Part shown: positions 9,901 to 18,127 of the stretch, one piece after another
Position numbering within the stretch: the stretch's first letter is position 1
Layout of the letters: each line of letters opens with the position of its first letter
Source: Cohnella sp. CFH 77786
Lineage (GTDB): Bacteria; Bacillota; Bacilli; Paenibacillales; Paenibacillaceae
Direction: 5' to 3'
NCBI RefSeq assembly: GCF_019400745.1
Contig: NZ_WJIB01000001.1
Coordinates: 496,001 to 560,000 of the forward strand
Length of the DNA: 64,000 nucleotides
The notes under the pieces: generated by a model
Database searches by the model: none
What the model saw: the letters and a program-made list of their open reading frames with translations, nothing else
What the model was told of the DNA's origin: nothing
Position numbers and translations under genes: made by a program

Positions 9901-10940
9901 TCCCGCATTTCCTCGGCGTATCGCTCCGGCGAGCGGACGAGCCACTCTTCCGCCAGCTTGGCCGCCGTTTTCTTGACGGCGTCCCGGTACGCTTTGACCC
10001 GTTCCTGAAGCGCGGGGTCGTACTCGTCGCCGCGGCACGGTTTCAGGCGGCCGAACGAGAAGGAAGCGAACGCGTCCCGCCACAGCGGCCAATCGTCGGT
10101 TTCGAGCGCGGCCAACAGGCCCCGGACGGCGTGCAAATCGCCTTCCAGCGTTTCGCCGTACGGCGCCGGACCGCCCGGTTCCCCGCACAGTCGCAGCCCG
10201 CACTCGAGCATATGTACCGCCCCCCGCAGCTGCAGCCGCGCATCGTCCCGCAAGCTTCGCACCCAGAGCGAGAGCAACAGCTCCTCGGCGTCCCGCACCC
10301 GGAACCGGGCGGCCATTTCCTTCAGCCAGTACTCCGGCCAAGGATGGCTGCCCGCGAATTCGCGCAGTTCCAGCACGAGCCGATGCAGCGGCTCGTCGCT
10401 CCGCTCGCCGCCGAACCGGTCGGCCAGCCGCGCGAGCGTTCCCGTCTCGCCTTCCCTCGCGTACGTTTCCTCGAACAGCTCGTCCAGCGTGTCCATCCGG
10501 AGCAGCTCCGCCTCCGTCTCATTGGCGATACGGAATCCCGGATCGAGCCCGATGAGCGGGGCGTAACGCTCCACCGCCTCGAGGCAGAACGAGTGCAGCG
10601 TCGTCACCGTCGCCCGCGGCAGCAGGGCGAGCTGGCGCTCCAAATGCAGCGAATCGGGATTCCGCTCCAGCGCTTCCTCAAGCGCGTGGCGGATCCGCTC
10701 TTTCATTTCGGCCGCGGCCGCTTTGGTGAACGTCGCGACCAGCAAGGCGTCCACGTTCAGCGGGCGGTCGGGATCGGCGATGCGCCTGATGATCCGTTCG
10801 ACGAGCACGGCCGTCTTGCCGGATCCCGCCGCCGCCGCGACCAGCAGATGGGAGCCGTCTGCCGCGATCGCGGCCCATTGCTCCTCCGTCCAACGGCTGC
10901 CTTCGGGCCTCTGCGGCCAGCGCCCCGGTTGCCGGTTCAT
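6930..10940 (-). CDS. addA: ATP-dependent helicase/nuclease subunit A (AddA)
   Basis: AddA is the motor and 3'-strand nuclease of AddAB, the Firmicutes counterpart of RecBCD, which resects double-strand breaks up to Chi. The 1336-residue protein has UvrD-type Walker A AAAAGSGKT at residues 35-43, helicase motifs EIYLDEYQDTN and GDVKQSIYRFR, and a C-terminal PD-(D/E)XK nuclease with LLDYKTD near residue 1280. The start at 10940 forms an ATGA overlap with the addB stop. A Gly/Glu/Asp-rich insertion (GNAPEGPNGETGEDSPEG region) lies in the middle of the protein and looks like a disordered loop. Confidence 0.97.
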   Translation of the reverse strand: MNRQPGRWPQRPEGSRWTEEQWAAIAADGSHLLVAAAAGSGKTAVLVERIIRRIADPDRPLNVDALLVATFTKAAAAEMKERIRHALEEALERNPDSLHLERQLALLPRATVTTLHSFCLEAVERYAPLIGLDPGFRIANETEAELLRMDTLDELFEETYAREGETGTLARLADRFGGERSDEPLHRLVLELREFAGSHPWPEYWLKEMAARFRVRDAEELLLSLWVRSLRDDARLQLRGAVHMLECGLRLCGEPGGPAPYGETLEGDLHAVRGLLAALETDDWPLWRDAFASFSFGRLKPCRGDEYDPALQERVKAYRDAVKKTAAKLAEEWLVRSPERYAEEMRELAPDMEALADLAIRFGERYEAAKRAKGLLDFGDLEHYALRILRDPASTPQRSVPSDAAEDYRKRFAEIYLDEYQDTNEVQEAIVSLIARTDPGNVFMVGDVKQSIYRFRLAEPGLFMAKYKTYDIWHPGLENAESPEGLRIDLARNFRSRRQVLDAVNHVFRLIMREPVGEMTYDRSAELVYGQGYPDTEPGGGTEAAHPDAPNGWGVEMIVLDSAGTGSADDASESPSGAETAGNAPEGPNGETGEDSPEGADPGGEDLESAQLEARCVATEIRRLMGNAGTGEPPFAVYDGRSGLYRPVQYRDIVILLRATSVMAPIYLEELKAAGIPAYADLATGYFSATEVDVMLSLLSIIDNPRQDIPLAGVLRSPIVGLTADELARIRLCDRNGEFWDAVVAAAKNESLPEALRASVSAFVANLSEWRDLARREPLQELLWTLYRETGYYDFVGGMPGGTQRQANLRALVDRSRSYEQSSRFRGLFRFLRFLGRMRETGSDLGAARALGEGENVVRIVSIHKSKGLEFPVVFAAGMGRGFNRRDLNGMFLKHKTLGFGPRMVETDTRVTYPTLPQLAIRRRLAAEMLAEEMRVLYVALTRPKEKLFLIGTVKDAAKQWDKWRETASMADEALPDHSVAAAARYLDWLGPAAVLAGSAWNVRPGEEGGGSPADRAPNPSVSDVLPWSCRIVPASVYTRQAAAARQDEPVDEGVWEAVLRGERADTAETPAGRRIRSVLSWRYPHENAAKVAAKTSITAWKKRLSEEEAAAALAWLDEETPGGADDRAEAESGEPALDAAGSSSPVLTYRLRRPRFLSETKMTPAERGTVFHLVMQHLPLRAGIGSSDIAELLHRMTERFLLTPEQRDSIDPGEIAAFCGTELYGRMCRADRLWREVPFTYGIQAGDVYAGLSGVDAEETVIIQGVVDCLFAEADGLVLLDYKTDALKGRNPEDAAEKHRFQVGKYGEAVAGILGRPVREAYVYFFDGGHEVRLW

Positions 10941-13900
10941 TCCGGCTCCCCCCTCTCCGCTTCCTGCCCGAGCTTCCGCCACAATTCCTCGCGGTTGCCG
11001 GGCTTGGACCATACTTGGTATTCGTTGCCGTCCAGCTCCGGATCGAATTGGCATACCGGCCTGTATTCGCAATGGGCGCATGGGCTCCGCTTGTCCATCC
11101 GGTACGGGGCGATGGCGACGTCTCCGGAGGCGATCCGTTTGCCGATTTTGCGGATCTGCCCCCGGACCGATGAACGGAGAACCGCCCATTGGCCGCGGTC
11201 GGCGATCTGGGAACGGGACGAGAACGTACCGTCCTTCTTGAACTCCACGGGAACGACCGAGGATTTCCCGTTGCCTTCGAGCGAAACGTCCATCCGCTTC
11301 ACGGCATCGCCGTCCGCCAAGACGAGTCCCTGCATGCGGAATTGGCGAAACATCGCGGCTTGCGCCTCTGCCGCCGACATGCCGTTCGAGGTCGGCAGAA
11401 GCGGATTGCGCACGTGAAAATAGAGCACGCCCGCCGGCTCCGCCGGGCGGCCGAGCCAATGGGGCGCATGTGTCACGACGACGTCGAGATACGTGAGCAT
11501 TTGGAGCGTCAAGCCGTGCGCCACTTCTTCCAGCTTCAGCTTGACCGCTCCCGATTTGTAATCCATGATCCGCAGCAGCAGCCCTTCCGGCGTTTCCGCC
11601 GCGTCGACCCGGTCGATCCGGCCGGCGATGTCCATCGTCCGCCCGCCTCCCAAGTCCAGGGACAGCGGAGGCAGCGGAGCGTCCGGACCGAAGCCCAGCT
11701 CCAGTCCGACCGGCCGGAAGGCCGACAGCCTCGCTTGTTCGCCCAGCATGGCCGAAGCTTGGGCGACGATGTCGCGCAGCTTGCGCGCCATGACGCCGTG
11801 CCGGTGGGAGGAGAGCAGGATTTGCGACTGCACCTTCGGCAGCAGCCGTTCGACCGCGGCCGCGGCTTCGCGCTGCCACAACCCCGCGTCCCCCGTCACG
11901 TTCTGGGCGAACAGCTTTTCCGTCGTTTGCCGAAGCGCGGCGTGGAACAGCTGCCCGATGTCGGGCGCGTCGACCCGGTAAAGCCGGCGTTCGCGCAGGC
12001 GGAGCCCGTGGGAGGCGAAATGCCGGAACGGACAGGCGACGAACCGCTCCATGCGGGACACGCTGGCCAGCAGCCGGTCTCCGTATAGCAACAGGCTCGT
12101 GTCCGCCGATAACGGTTTCTCCTCGTTCCTATAGTTCAATGAGGAGACCAGGCGTTTCAGCCGGCTTCTCCAAGCTTCTTGCTCCGACAACCAATTGTAA
12201 ACCGACCACCAGCCCGAAGAAGGCTTCTCTCCGTTCCGAAGCTGGCGCAGCCTCGCGAGCACGTGCGTCAACGCCCGGCCCGGGTGGACCGCGTGGGCCA
12301 GCTGGACCTCTTCCGGATCCCCGGGCTGCGGCTCCGCGGCTTCGGTCTGCACGGGAACCGCGGGAAAACGCCGCTTCAGCCGGCGGATCCACTCGGACGG
12401 CAGCAGCCCGGAACCTTCGTCGTCGGCCAGCGGCCAAGAGATCCACAGATGGCCGGACGGCGCCGTAAACGCAAGGTACGCGAGAAACCGTTCGTCGAGC
12501 AGACGCCGCCGGGATCCCGGAGCCATCCGCAGGCCGGTCTCCGCCAGCAGCTCCCGTTCATTTTCCGACAACAGGCCGTTTTCCGGGATCCGCATCGGCA
12601 GCACGCCGTCGCTTACGCCGAGAAAATATACGAACTTCAGCCGGTCGATGCGCGTCCGTTCCGGGCTTCCGATCAGCACCGCGTCAAGGGACGGCGGCAC
12701 GGCGCCCAGCTTCAGCTCCTCCAGCCCCGAATCGACCATGCCGGCAAACAGCCGCAAGTCCGGCTTCGTATCGCCCATCAGCTCCACCAGCTGATCGAGC
12801 AAATTCATGACTCCGTCCCACAGGGGACGGTGGACGGCAGCCCTTCCCGGCTGCCCGGCGGCGGCGTCTTCGCGGCTGCGGCTTTCCAGCGCGTCGGCGG
12901 CGCCCGTCTCCTCGAGGAAGAGGTACAAGCCCTCGCATAATGCCCTCGTCGAATCCGCCTTCGCGAGCCGGTTCTCCAAAGCCTTCAGCGGCTTCAGCAA
13001 AGCATCCCGGACCGGAAGAAGGCGGTTCGGCGCGGTTTCTACGCCGCCGGTTCCCTCCTCCTCTTCCAAATCCCCGCGGGACAATGGCCGCCACATCCGG
13101 TCGTCATGCCATTTCCAGCCGTCGATGCCCGCCGCGAGCGCGTAATTCTCCAGCCTGTCGATGGCGTCGCGGGTGACGCGTCCGTCCGGCGTTCCGAGCA
13201 AGTCCGTCTTCGCGCAGCGGAATACCGCTTCGGATTTCCATCCCCCGGTCACGCATTCAAGCGCCGAACGCACGAACTCTACGAGCGGGTGGTGCGAGAC
13301 GGAAGATTTGCCGTCCAAATAGCAAGGAATCCCGTAATCGGAAAAAACGGAGGAAAGCAGGTCGGCGTAATCTTCCATCCGCCGGACGAACACCGCGGCG
13401 TCCCTCCAGCGGAAGCCCTCCTCGCGGACGCGCCGGAGGATATCCCGGACGGCGGCTTCCGCCTCGGCCCTCCGATTCGAAGCCGCATGCAGGGACAATC
13501 CGCATTCCGGACGTTCGGGCCGCAGCCAAACATCATCTCCCTGCCAGACGGCCGATCTCCGTTCCCAATTCCGCTCCAGAAAAGCCAAAACGGGGTTTCC
13601 GGAAAAACGCGGCGATACTTCGGGTTCGAGATGAACGGGCGGCTCCACCGGAATGCCGCAGGCTTCGGCAAGCTCGCACAGCCGCGCCGATGTTTCCGCC
13701 GCCTTGTGGAACGTGTGCAGCTCATCCGGCGTTTCGCCTGCGAGGAAAGGCTTGTCCACGGTCAGCGCGACCGTGACCCGCTTGGCCCGCCGCATGAGCC
13801 CTTCGATGACCGCAAGCTCTCCCGGCGTAAAGCCGTGGAATCCGTCCAGCCAAATTTCCGCCTCCGCGAGCCACTCCGAAGAAGCCGCGCCCCCGGCCAG

Positions 13901-14470
13901 CCGGCCCAGCATGTCTTCCCCGTCCATCCATCTCCCGGCCAATTCCCGCTCCATGTCGCCATAGATCATCGCCAAGTCGTGCAGCTTGTCCGCCAGCAAA
14001 GGCGAATCCGACGCCGAACGGGCGAGAGCTCCGTTTTCCGACGTCTCCGCCAGCTTGTCCGAAGAAATCGCGTACCGCTTCCACTCCGTGAGCAAATCAT
14101 TCAATCCGGCGATGAGTCCCGTCTCCGACGCTCCGCCCCGGAAGAGCCGGAGCTCGTTCCTGCGGGTTTCCAACACCTTATGTAAGAGCATGGCCTTGCC
14201 GTTGTCATGGATGGGCACCATGGCCAGGCCGCCCGTTTCCTGCATGATCCGGAACGCCAGCCGGCGGAAGCTGAGCACCTGGGCCCTCATGAACCCGCCC
14301 AATCCGGGCGTTCCGACCATCGCCTGCTCGGCCTGGAAGGTGGCTTGCTCCGGCACGAGAAGAATCAGCGGGGGGCCCTGGGGATCTTCCCGCAGCTTCC
14401 CCCGGATTTCATCCAGCACGTATCGCGTCTTTCCGCTGCCGGATCGACCCGTGACGAGCCTAAGCGGCAT
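10937..14470 (-). CDS. addB: ATP-dependent helicase/deoxyribonuclease subunit B (AddB)
   Basis: AddB is the second nuclease subunit and carries Chi recognition in AddAB. The 1177-residue protein has a P-loop GRSGSGKT at residues 8-15, the nuclease motif IMDYKSGAVK, and the four cysteines of the AddB iron-sulfur staple: one in VACPFRHF and three in the C-terminal CAHCEYRPVC. The start at 14470 has a GGAGG ribosome site and removes a 31-residue extension. It is the first gene of the addB-addA-sbcD-sbcC unit. About 740 bp of mostly repeat-filled intergenic DNA lies upstream. Confidence 0.97.
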   Translation of the reverse strand: MPLRLVTGRSGSGKTRYVLDEIRGKLREDPQGPPLILLVPEQATFQAEQAMVGTPGLGGFMRAQVLSFRRLAFRIMQETGGLAMVPIHDNGKAMLLHKVLETRRNELRLFRGGASETGLIAGLNDLLTEWKRYAISSDKLAETSENGALARSASDSPLLADKLHDLAMIYGDMERELAGRWMDGEDMLGRLAGGAASSEWLAEAEIWLDGFHGFTPGELAVIEGLMRRAKRVTVALTVDKPFLAGETPDELHTFHKAAETSARLCELAEACGIPVEPPVHLEPEVSPRFSGNPVLAFLERNWERRSAVWQGDDVWLRPERPECGLSLHAASNRRAEAEAAVRDILRRVREEGFRWRDAAVFVRRMEDYADLLSSVFSDYGIPCYLDGKSSVSHHPLVEFVRSALECVTGGWKSEAVFRCAKTDLLGTPDGRVTRDAIDRLENYALAAGIDGWKWHDDRMWRPLSRGDLEEEEGTGGVETAPNRLLPVRDALLKPLKALENRLAKADSTRALCEGLYLFLEETGAADALESRSREDAAAGQPGRAAVHRPLWDGVMNLLDQLVELMGDTKPDLRLFAGMVDSGLEELKLGAVPPSLDAVLIGSPERTRIDRLKFVYFLGVSDGVLPMRIPENGLLSENERELLAETGLRMAPGSRRRLLDERFLAYLAFTAPSGHLWISWPLADDEGSGLLPSEWIRRLKRRFPAVPVQTEAAEPQPGDPEEVQLAHAVHPGRALTHVLARLRQLRNGEKPSSGWWSVYNWLSEQEAWRSRLKRLVSSLNYRNEEKPLSADTSLLLYGDRLLASVSRMERFVACPFRHFASHGLRLRERRLYRVDAPDIGQLFHAALRQTTEKLFAQNVTGDAGLWQREAAAAVERLLPKVQSQILLSSHRHGVMARKLRDIVAQASAMLGEQARLSAFRPVGLELGFGPDAPLPPLSLDLGGGRTMDIAGRIDRVDAAETPEGLLLRIMDYKSGAVKLKLEEVAHGLTLQMLTYLDVVVTHAPHWLGRPAEPAGVLYFHVRNPLLPTSNGMSAAEAQAAMFRQFRMQGLVLADGDAVKRMDVSLEGNGKSSVVPVEFKKDGTFSSRSQIADRGQWAVLRSSVRGQIRKIGKRIASGDVAIAPYRMDKRSPCAHCEYRPVCQFDPELDGNEYQVWSKPGNREELWRKLGQEAERGEPE

Positions 14471-14640
14471 GTTCCGCTCCCTCCTTGTCGCGTTTGCGCC
14501 GATTTCCTGTCTTGTCATTGTACCATACGGCGCGCGACGCGCACAGGCGTTCGCAAGCGGCAAGCCTTAGAAAGCATTGCATGGTCCGCCAAGATTTTCC
14601 TGAGCGTTCGAAACGCCGGCGCTGTCGTCTTCGGGGGCAA

Positions 14641-14880
14641 TGAGATAAAATCGTGCAACTCTCGCAGAAAACGGGGGGCAGAAGGGGAATTGTTCGAAAA
14701 ATTCGATGATCTCGCTCAATCGTGGGGGTGCGACGGGGGAGTTACTCAAAAATTCGCGCAACTCGCCTTGGGAAGGGATACTGTCAAAAAATTGTTCGAT
14801 AAAATCGTGTAATTCGTGGAGAAACGGGACTGCACGGGGGTCGTTCGGTAAAATCGCGTAACTCTCTCCGTTGAGAAATT
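14641..14880. repeat. Degenerate tandem repeat, five copies, ~51-bp period
   Basis: The recurring anchor AAAATCG(T/C)G(C/T)AACTC begins near 14647, 14698, 14748, 14801 and 14850. Spacings are 49-53 bp and average 51. Each unit also carries a G-run (CGGGG) and ends in TTCG. No credible ORF covers it. It lies upstream of addB. Copies have diverged a lot, so this is an old array. Confidence 0.65.
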
Positions 14881-14949
14881 TTCAGACCCCGGCTTGCTCA
14901 GCCTGTAACGTTCTTTTTATGCTTTCCATGATTTGGCACTTAAGATTCT

Positions 14950-15074
14950 GTATTAAAAATCATATAGAAAATCCCTGCAAGCTGCAAATTCGATAAATCT
15001 ATTCGAAAAATCATATAGAATCTGCACCTTTCGTCAGAAACCGAACGATTCTATTCGAAATATCATACAGAATG
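14950..15074. repeat. AT-rich degenerate tandem repeat, three copies, 51-bp period
   Basis: The motif AAAAATCATATAGAA recurs at 14954 and 15005 and, as AAATATCATACAGAA, near 15056, which is exactly 51 bp apart each time. Its AT content contrasts with the GC-rich surroundings. It follows the first array by ~70 bp and keeps the same junction (TTCG then A-run and TC) and the same period. The rest of 14571-15211 holds no gene that I can support. Confidence 0.65.
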
Positions 15075-15212
15075 ACCGGGCACGCCCTTCCTCTTAGATT
15101 GACTCGATCTTCCGAGCCGATTCGCCGAGCGGAGTAAACTGGATCGCTGTTTGTGAAACGGCACCGCGAATCCGGGCGTTCCTTTCACCGTTCTTTCCGA
15201 GGTGCGCCGTAG

Positions 15213-15237
15213 AAAAAGACGGACCCGAAGGCCCGTC
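15213..15237 (-). terminator. Rho-independent terminator of the 72-residue protein gene
   Basis: GACGGACC (15218-15225) pairs with GGCCCGTC (15230-15237) around a CGAA loop, with one mismatch. Five T residues follow on the minus strand. It begins 4 bp after the stop at 15241. Confidence 0.75.
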
Positions 15238-15240
15238 CGG

Positions 15241-15459
15241 TCAGGAAATGTTCAAATACCATCTGGTGCCGTCGTCCAGCTGGAAAATCGCCGCGTTCGA
15301 CCACAGCTCGATTTTGTAAACCTTCTTCCACTGCCGCCGGAACTCCAGGTCGTCGGCCATTTGGCGTACCCGGTCGTTAAAGCGTTCCCGGCTGCCGACC
15401 TGCATCGACCGGTTGTCGATCGGAACCGCCCGTTTCCCGAACAATAACACTTCGTTCAT
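15241..15459 (-). CDS. Small conserved hypothetical protein (72 aa)
   Basis: This small soluble, basic protein contains WKKVYKIELWSNAAIFQLDDGTRWYLNIS at its C-terminus, a compact beta-rich ending, after an Arg-rich helical middle. It has no signal peptide or recognised domain. It has its own ribosome site (GGAGGG/GGTAAGGG) and a proper terminator, which supports a real gene. It is divergent from the Na/Pi cotransporter. I cannot assign a function. Confidence 0.65.
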   Translation of the reverse strand: MNEVLLFGKRAVPIDNRSMQVGSRERFNDRVRQMADDLEFRRQWKKVYKIELWSNAAIFQLDDGTRWYLNIS

Positions 15460-15684
15460 CCCTTACCAATCCCTCCGATACCTTATATCGCTTGGTATCA
15501 TACCATCGACTCGTTAGGAATTTTGAGGGCGGAACATGAAGCGGATTCGTTTTTTCCTAACACTTGGTTAACATAATTTACCTCGCGATCCATGCCAGAG
15601 GTCATTTTCGCGCGTCCGAAATCATGTCCGGCCGGGGACAGGCATAGGCTTGGATATCGAATGTCGGTGCGGGGAGGAAACGGG

Positions 15685-16662
15685 ATGCTGTACGTCGATC
15701 TTCTGCTTTCTTCGGTCGTCGGCTTCGTCTTGCTCATCGGGGGCATGAAGCTGACGGAAGCGGCCTTAAGCCGATGGGCGGGCAACCGGCTGGCCTCCTG
15801 GCTCGCGCGCGCCACCTCGACGCCGCTTCGCGGGTTCCTGTTCGGCACGGCAGCTTCGGCAACGCTTCAAAGCAGCACAGCCGTAACCGTGCTGACGATC
15901 GGGTTCGTAAACGCGGGCTGGATTACCCTCTCCCGCAGTTTCGGCGTCATCCTGGGTACGAACGTCGGAACGACCGTTACGACCGAAATCATGAGTCTTC
16001 ACCTCCACCGCTACGGTTGGGCGGTACTGGCGGTATCGTTCGCGGGCTGGCTCTGGACGGCGGCCACGGCGGAAATGAGAACCGCCGGGAAGACGCCGAG
16101 CCAAAGCATGGTGCCGCTGCGGTACGGTTCCGTAGCGCTTGCCGGATTCGGCTTTCTGCTCATCGGCTTCAAAATCCTGCTCGGCATGGGGCCGCTCCTC
16201 CAGCAAAGCGGGTCCTTCCAATCGCTCATGGAGGCCGCCTCGAACCAGCCCCTGATCGGCATGCTGGGAGCCGCCGCCCTGACCGCGGCCGTGCACTCCA
16301 GCTCCGCCGTCATCGGCATGGCCATGGTCGTGGCCGGAACCGGCTCCCTGTCTCCCGAAGCCGGAATCGCGGTCGTGCTCGGAGCCAATGTCGGGACCTG
16401 CTTCACCGGGCTGGTCGCTTCCCTCGGCGGGGGGAGGGGCGGCCGGTTCGTCGCGCTCTCCCAGCTCGCCTTGAACGTAGGCGGCGCCCTGCTGTTCCTG
16501 CCGCTGATGCCGATGCTTCATGAAGCCGCCGAGCGAATGGCTCCGGCCGATCCCTCCGCGCAAATCGCGCACGCCCAGACGATTTTCAACGTCTCCTGCT
16601 CCGTGCTGGCGCTCCCGTTGGCCTATTGGCCATGGAAGAGGCAGCGTCCCGGGTCCGAATAA
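15685..16662 (+). CDS. Na/Pi cotransporter family protein
   Basis: This 325-residue polytopic membrane protein has the two inverted halves of the Na/Pi cotransporter II family: LQSSTAVTVLTIGFV near residue 60 and VHSSSAVIGMAMV near residue 208. The QSST-type motifs line the substrate site. Halves end with LGTNVGTT and LGANVGTC respectively. It probably imports or exports phosphate coupled to Na+. It lacks the C-terminal PhoU-like domain of longer members such as NptA/YjbB. The start at 15685 has a GGGGAGG ribosome site; the 31 codons upstream in frame are probably untranslated. Confidence 0.9.
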   Translation: MLYVDLLLSSVVGFVLLIGGMKLTEAALSRWAGNRLASWLARATSTPLRGFLFGTAASATLQSSTAVTVLTIGFVNAGWITLSRSFGVILGTNVGTTVTTEIMSLHLHRYGWAVLAVSFAGWLWTAATAEMRTAGKTPSQSMVPLRYGSVALAGFGFLLIGFKILLGMGPLLQQSGSFQSLMEAASNQPLIGMLGAAALTAAVHSSSAVIGMAMVVAGTGSLSPEAGIAVVLGANVGTCFTGLVASLGGGRGGRFVALSQLALNVGGALLFLPLMPMLHEAAERMAPADPSAQIAHAQTIFNVSCSVLALPLAYWPWKRQRPGSE

Positions 16663-16707
16663 CGAAAAACAGCATGCCGGCAAGTGAATCCCGCATGCTG
16701 TTTCGTT
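16661..16707. terminator. Bidirectional terminator between convergent genes
   Basis: AACGAAA...ACAGCATGC (16661-16677) pairs with GCATGCTGTTTCGTT (16693-16707). The stem has A residues on one side and T residues on the other, so it can serve the Na/Pi transporter and the convergent methyltransferase. Confidence 0.8.
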
Positions 16708-16718
16708 GGTTTCGGATC

Positions 16719-18107
16719 TCACAGCTCCGAGCGGCTGCGCACCTCGAAAATCCCGAACTTCAAATAGTGGCCTTCCTCCACGCCGGCCAGCCGGGGATGA
16801 TCCCTTCCCGCGCCTTGCCATTCGATGAGACGAAGCGTTTTGCCCGCGTCGCGCGCCGCTTCCTGGATCGTCTCCAGAAACAGGTCCGGGCGGACGTGGT
16901 AGGAGCAGCTGGCGGTGACGAGGAACCCTCCCTCGTTGAGCAGCTTCATCGCGTGCAGATTGATGTCCTTATATCCCCGGCAGGCGCCGGCGACCGCCTT
17001 CTTCGTCTTCGCGAAAGCCGGCGGATCGAGAATGATGACGTCCCACGTTCGGCCTTCGGACGTGAGAGGCTTCGAGGTGTCGACCTTCTGGCCCCCGCCG
17101 TCCTTGCGCCCCCGGGCCGCCCTCTCCTCGCGGCCCGCGACCTGGCGGCGCAAATATTCGAACGCGTCCTCCACGACGAATTCGACCCGGTCCGAAAATC
17201 CGTTCCGTTCGACGTTCCGTTGGGCCGTCTCGATCGCGTGGGCCGATACGTCCAGGCAAGTCACCTTCTTGGCGCCGTATTGGCAGCCATGGAGCGTGAA
17301 GCTGCCGGTATGCGCGAAGCACTCCAGCACGGTCGCCCCGTCCCAGTAAGGAAAGGTAACGACGTTGCCGTTCGCGTTGACCGGCACCCTTCTCCGGCCT
17401 TGCTCCGTTTCCCTCTCCTCCAGGCGGATCCCGCTTCTCTCCCCCCAGCCCGTCATGAGCGGGGCGATGGACGCCCGGTTCCGGCGCTGGTCGTGGAAAT
17501 AGCCGGTTTTTTGCCCGCCTTCGATATCGACTTCGATGCGCAGCCCGTTCTCCTCGATTTCCACGTACCGCGGGCACTCCCCGTACAAGATGCCGGTGCG
17601 CTCCTCCAGCCCTTCCAGCGTCCGGACCCCCACGTCGCTCCGCTCATACACGCCCGCCGGACGGAACACTTCGACCAGCATCGGCAGCCACGCGTCCCGC
17701 GTATTCTCCATCCCCAGCGTCAGCACTTGGACGACCAGAATATCCGCGAAACGGTCCACGATCAAGCCGGGCAGAAAATCCGCTTCCCCGTACACGATCC
17801 GGCAAGAAGCTCCATGTCCGATGAAACGGTTGCGGAAGGAAGCACACGTCTCGAACCGGCGGCGGAAAAAATCCGCGTCCATCGCTTCAAGCGGCGTGTA
17901 GGAAACGACCCTCAGCGTAATTTGGGAAGCCGGATTCGCATAGCCGACCGCGAGGAATTTCCCCCTGGCATCCACGATCTCGGCGAGAGTACCCGGGGAA
18001 GGCTCGCCTTCCCACCGCTCGATTTCGTTTGCGTAAACCCACGGATGCCCCTGCTCCAAACGGGGACGGCGGGTGCGGCTCAGCACCGCGCGAGGCTGGT
18101 TCGACAT
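16719..18107 (-). CDS. Class I SAM-dependent rRNA methyltransferase (RlmI-like)
   Basis: The order is an N-terminal PUA domain (HPWVYANEIERWEG), a linker barrel, and a Rossmann methyltransferase with VLECFAHTGSFTLHG (SAM site) and IILDPPAFAKTK (DPPxF catalytic loop). RlmI and relatives make 5-methylcytosine in 23S rRNA. The product has 462 residues against ~390-400 for relatives, because of two hydrophilic inserts: one before the SAM motif (EERETEQGRRRVPVN) and one before the DPPAF motif (REERAARGRKDGGGQ). A GTG four codons upstream is possible, but AAAGGTG is better spaced for the ATG at 18107. The exact target base is unknown. Confidence 0.85.
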   Translation of the reverse strand: MSNQPRAVLSRTRRPRLEQGHPWVYANEIERWEGEPSPGTLAEIVDARGKFLAVGYANPASQITLRVVSYTPLEAMDADFFRRRFETCASFRNRFIGHGASCRIVYGEADFLPGLIVDRFADILVVQVLTLGMENTRDAWLPMLVEVFRPAGVYERSDVGVRTLEGLEERTGILYGECPRYVEIEENGLRIEVDIEGGQKTGYFHDQRRNRASIAPLMTGWGERSGIRLEERETEQGRRRVPVNANGNVVTFPYWDGATVLECFAHTGSFTLHGCQYGAKKVTCLDVSAHAIETAQRNVERNGFSDRVEFVVEDAFEYLRRQVAGREERAARGRKDGGGQKVDTSKPLTSEGRTWDVIILDPPAFAKTKKAVAGACRGYKDINLHAMKLLNEGGFLVTASCSYHVRPDLFLETIQEAARDAGKTLRLIEWQGAGRDHPRLAGVEEGHYLKFGIFEVRSRSEL

Positions 18108-18127
18108 CGAATGTTGCACACCTTTCG

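Noticed and set aside
15493..15505. Palindrome TGGTATCATACCA between the 72-residue gene and the Na/Pi transporter
   Set aside because: It may be an operator, but it is short, single-copy and no regulator is nearby.
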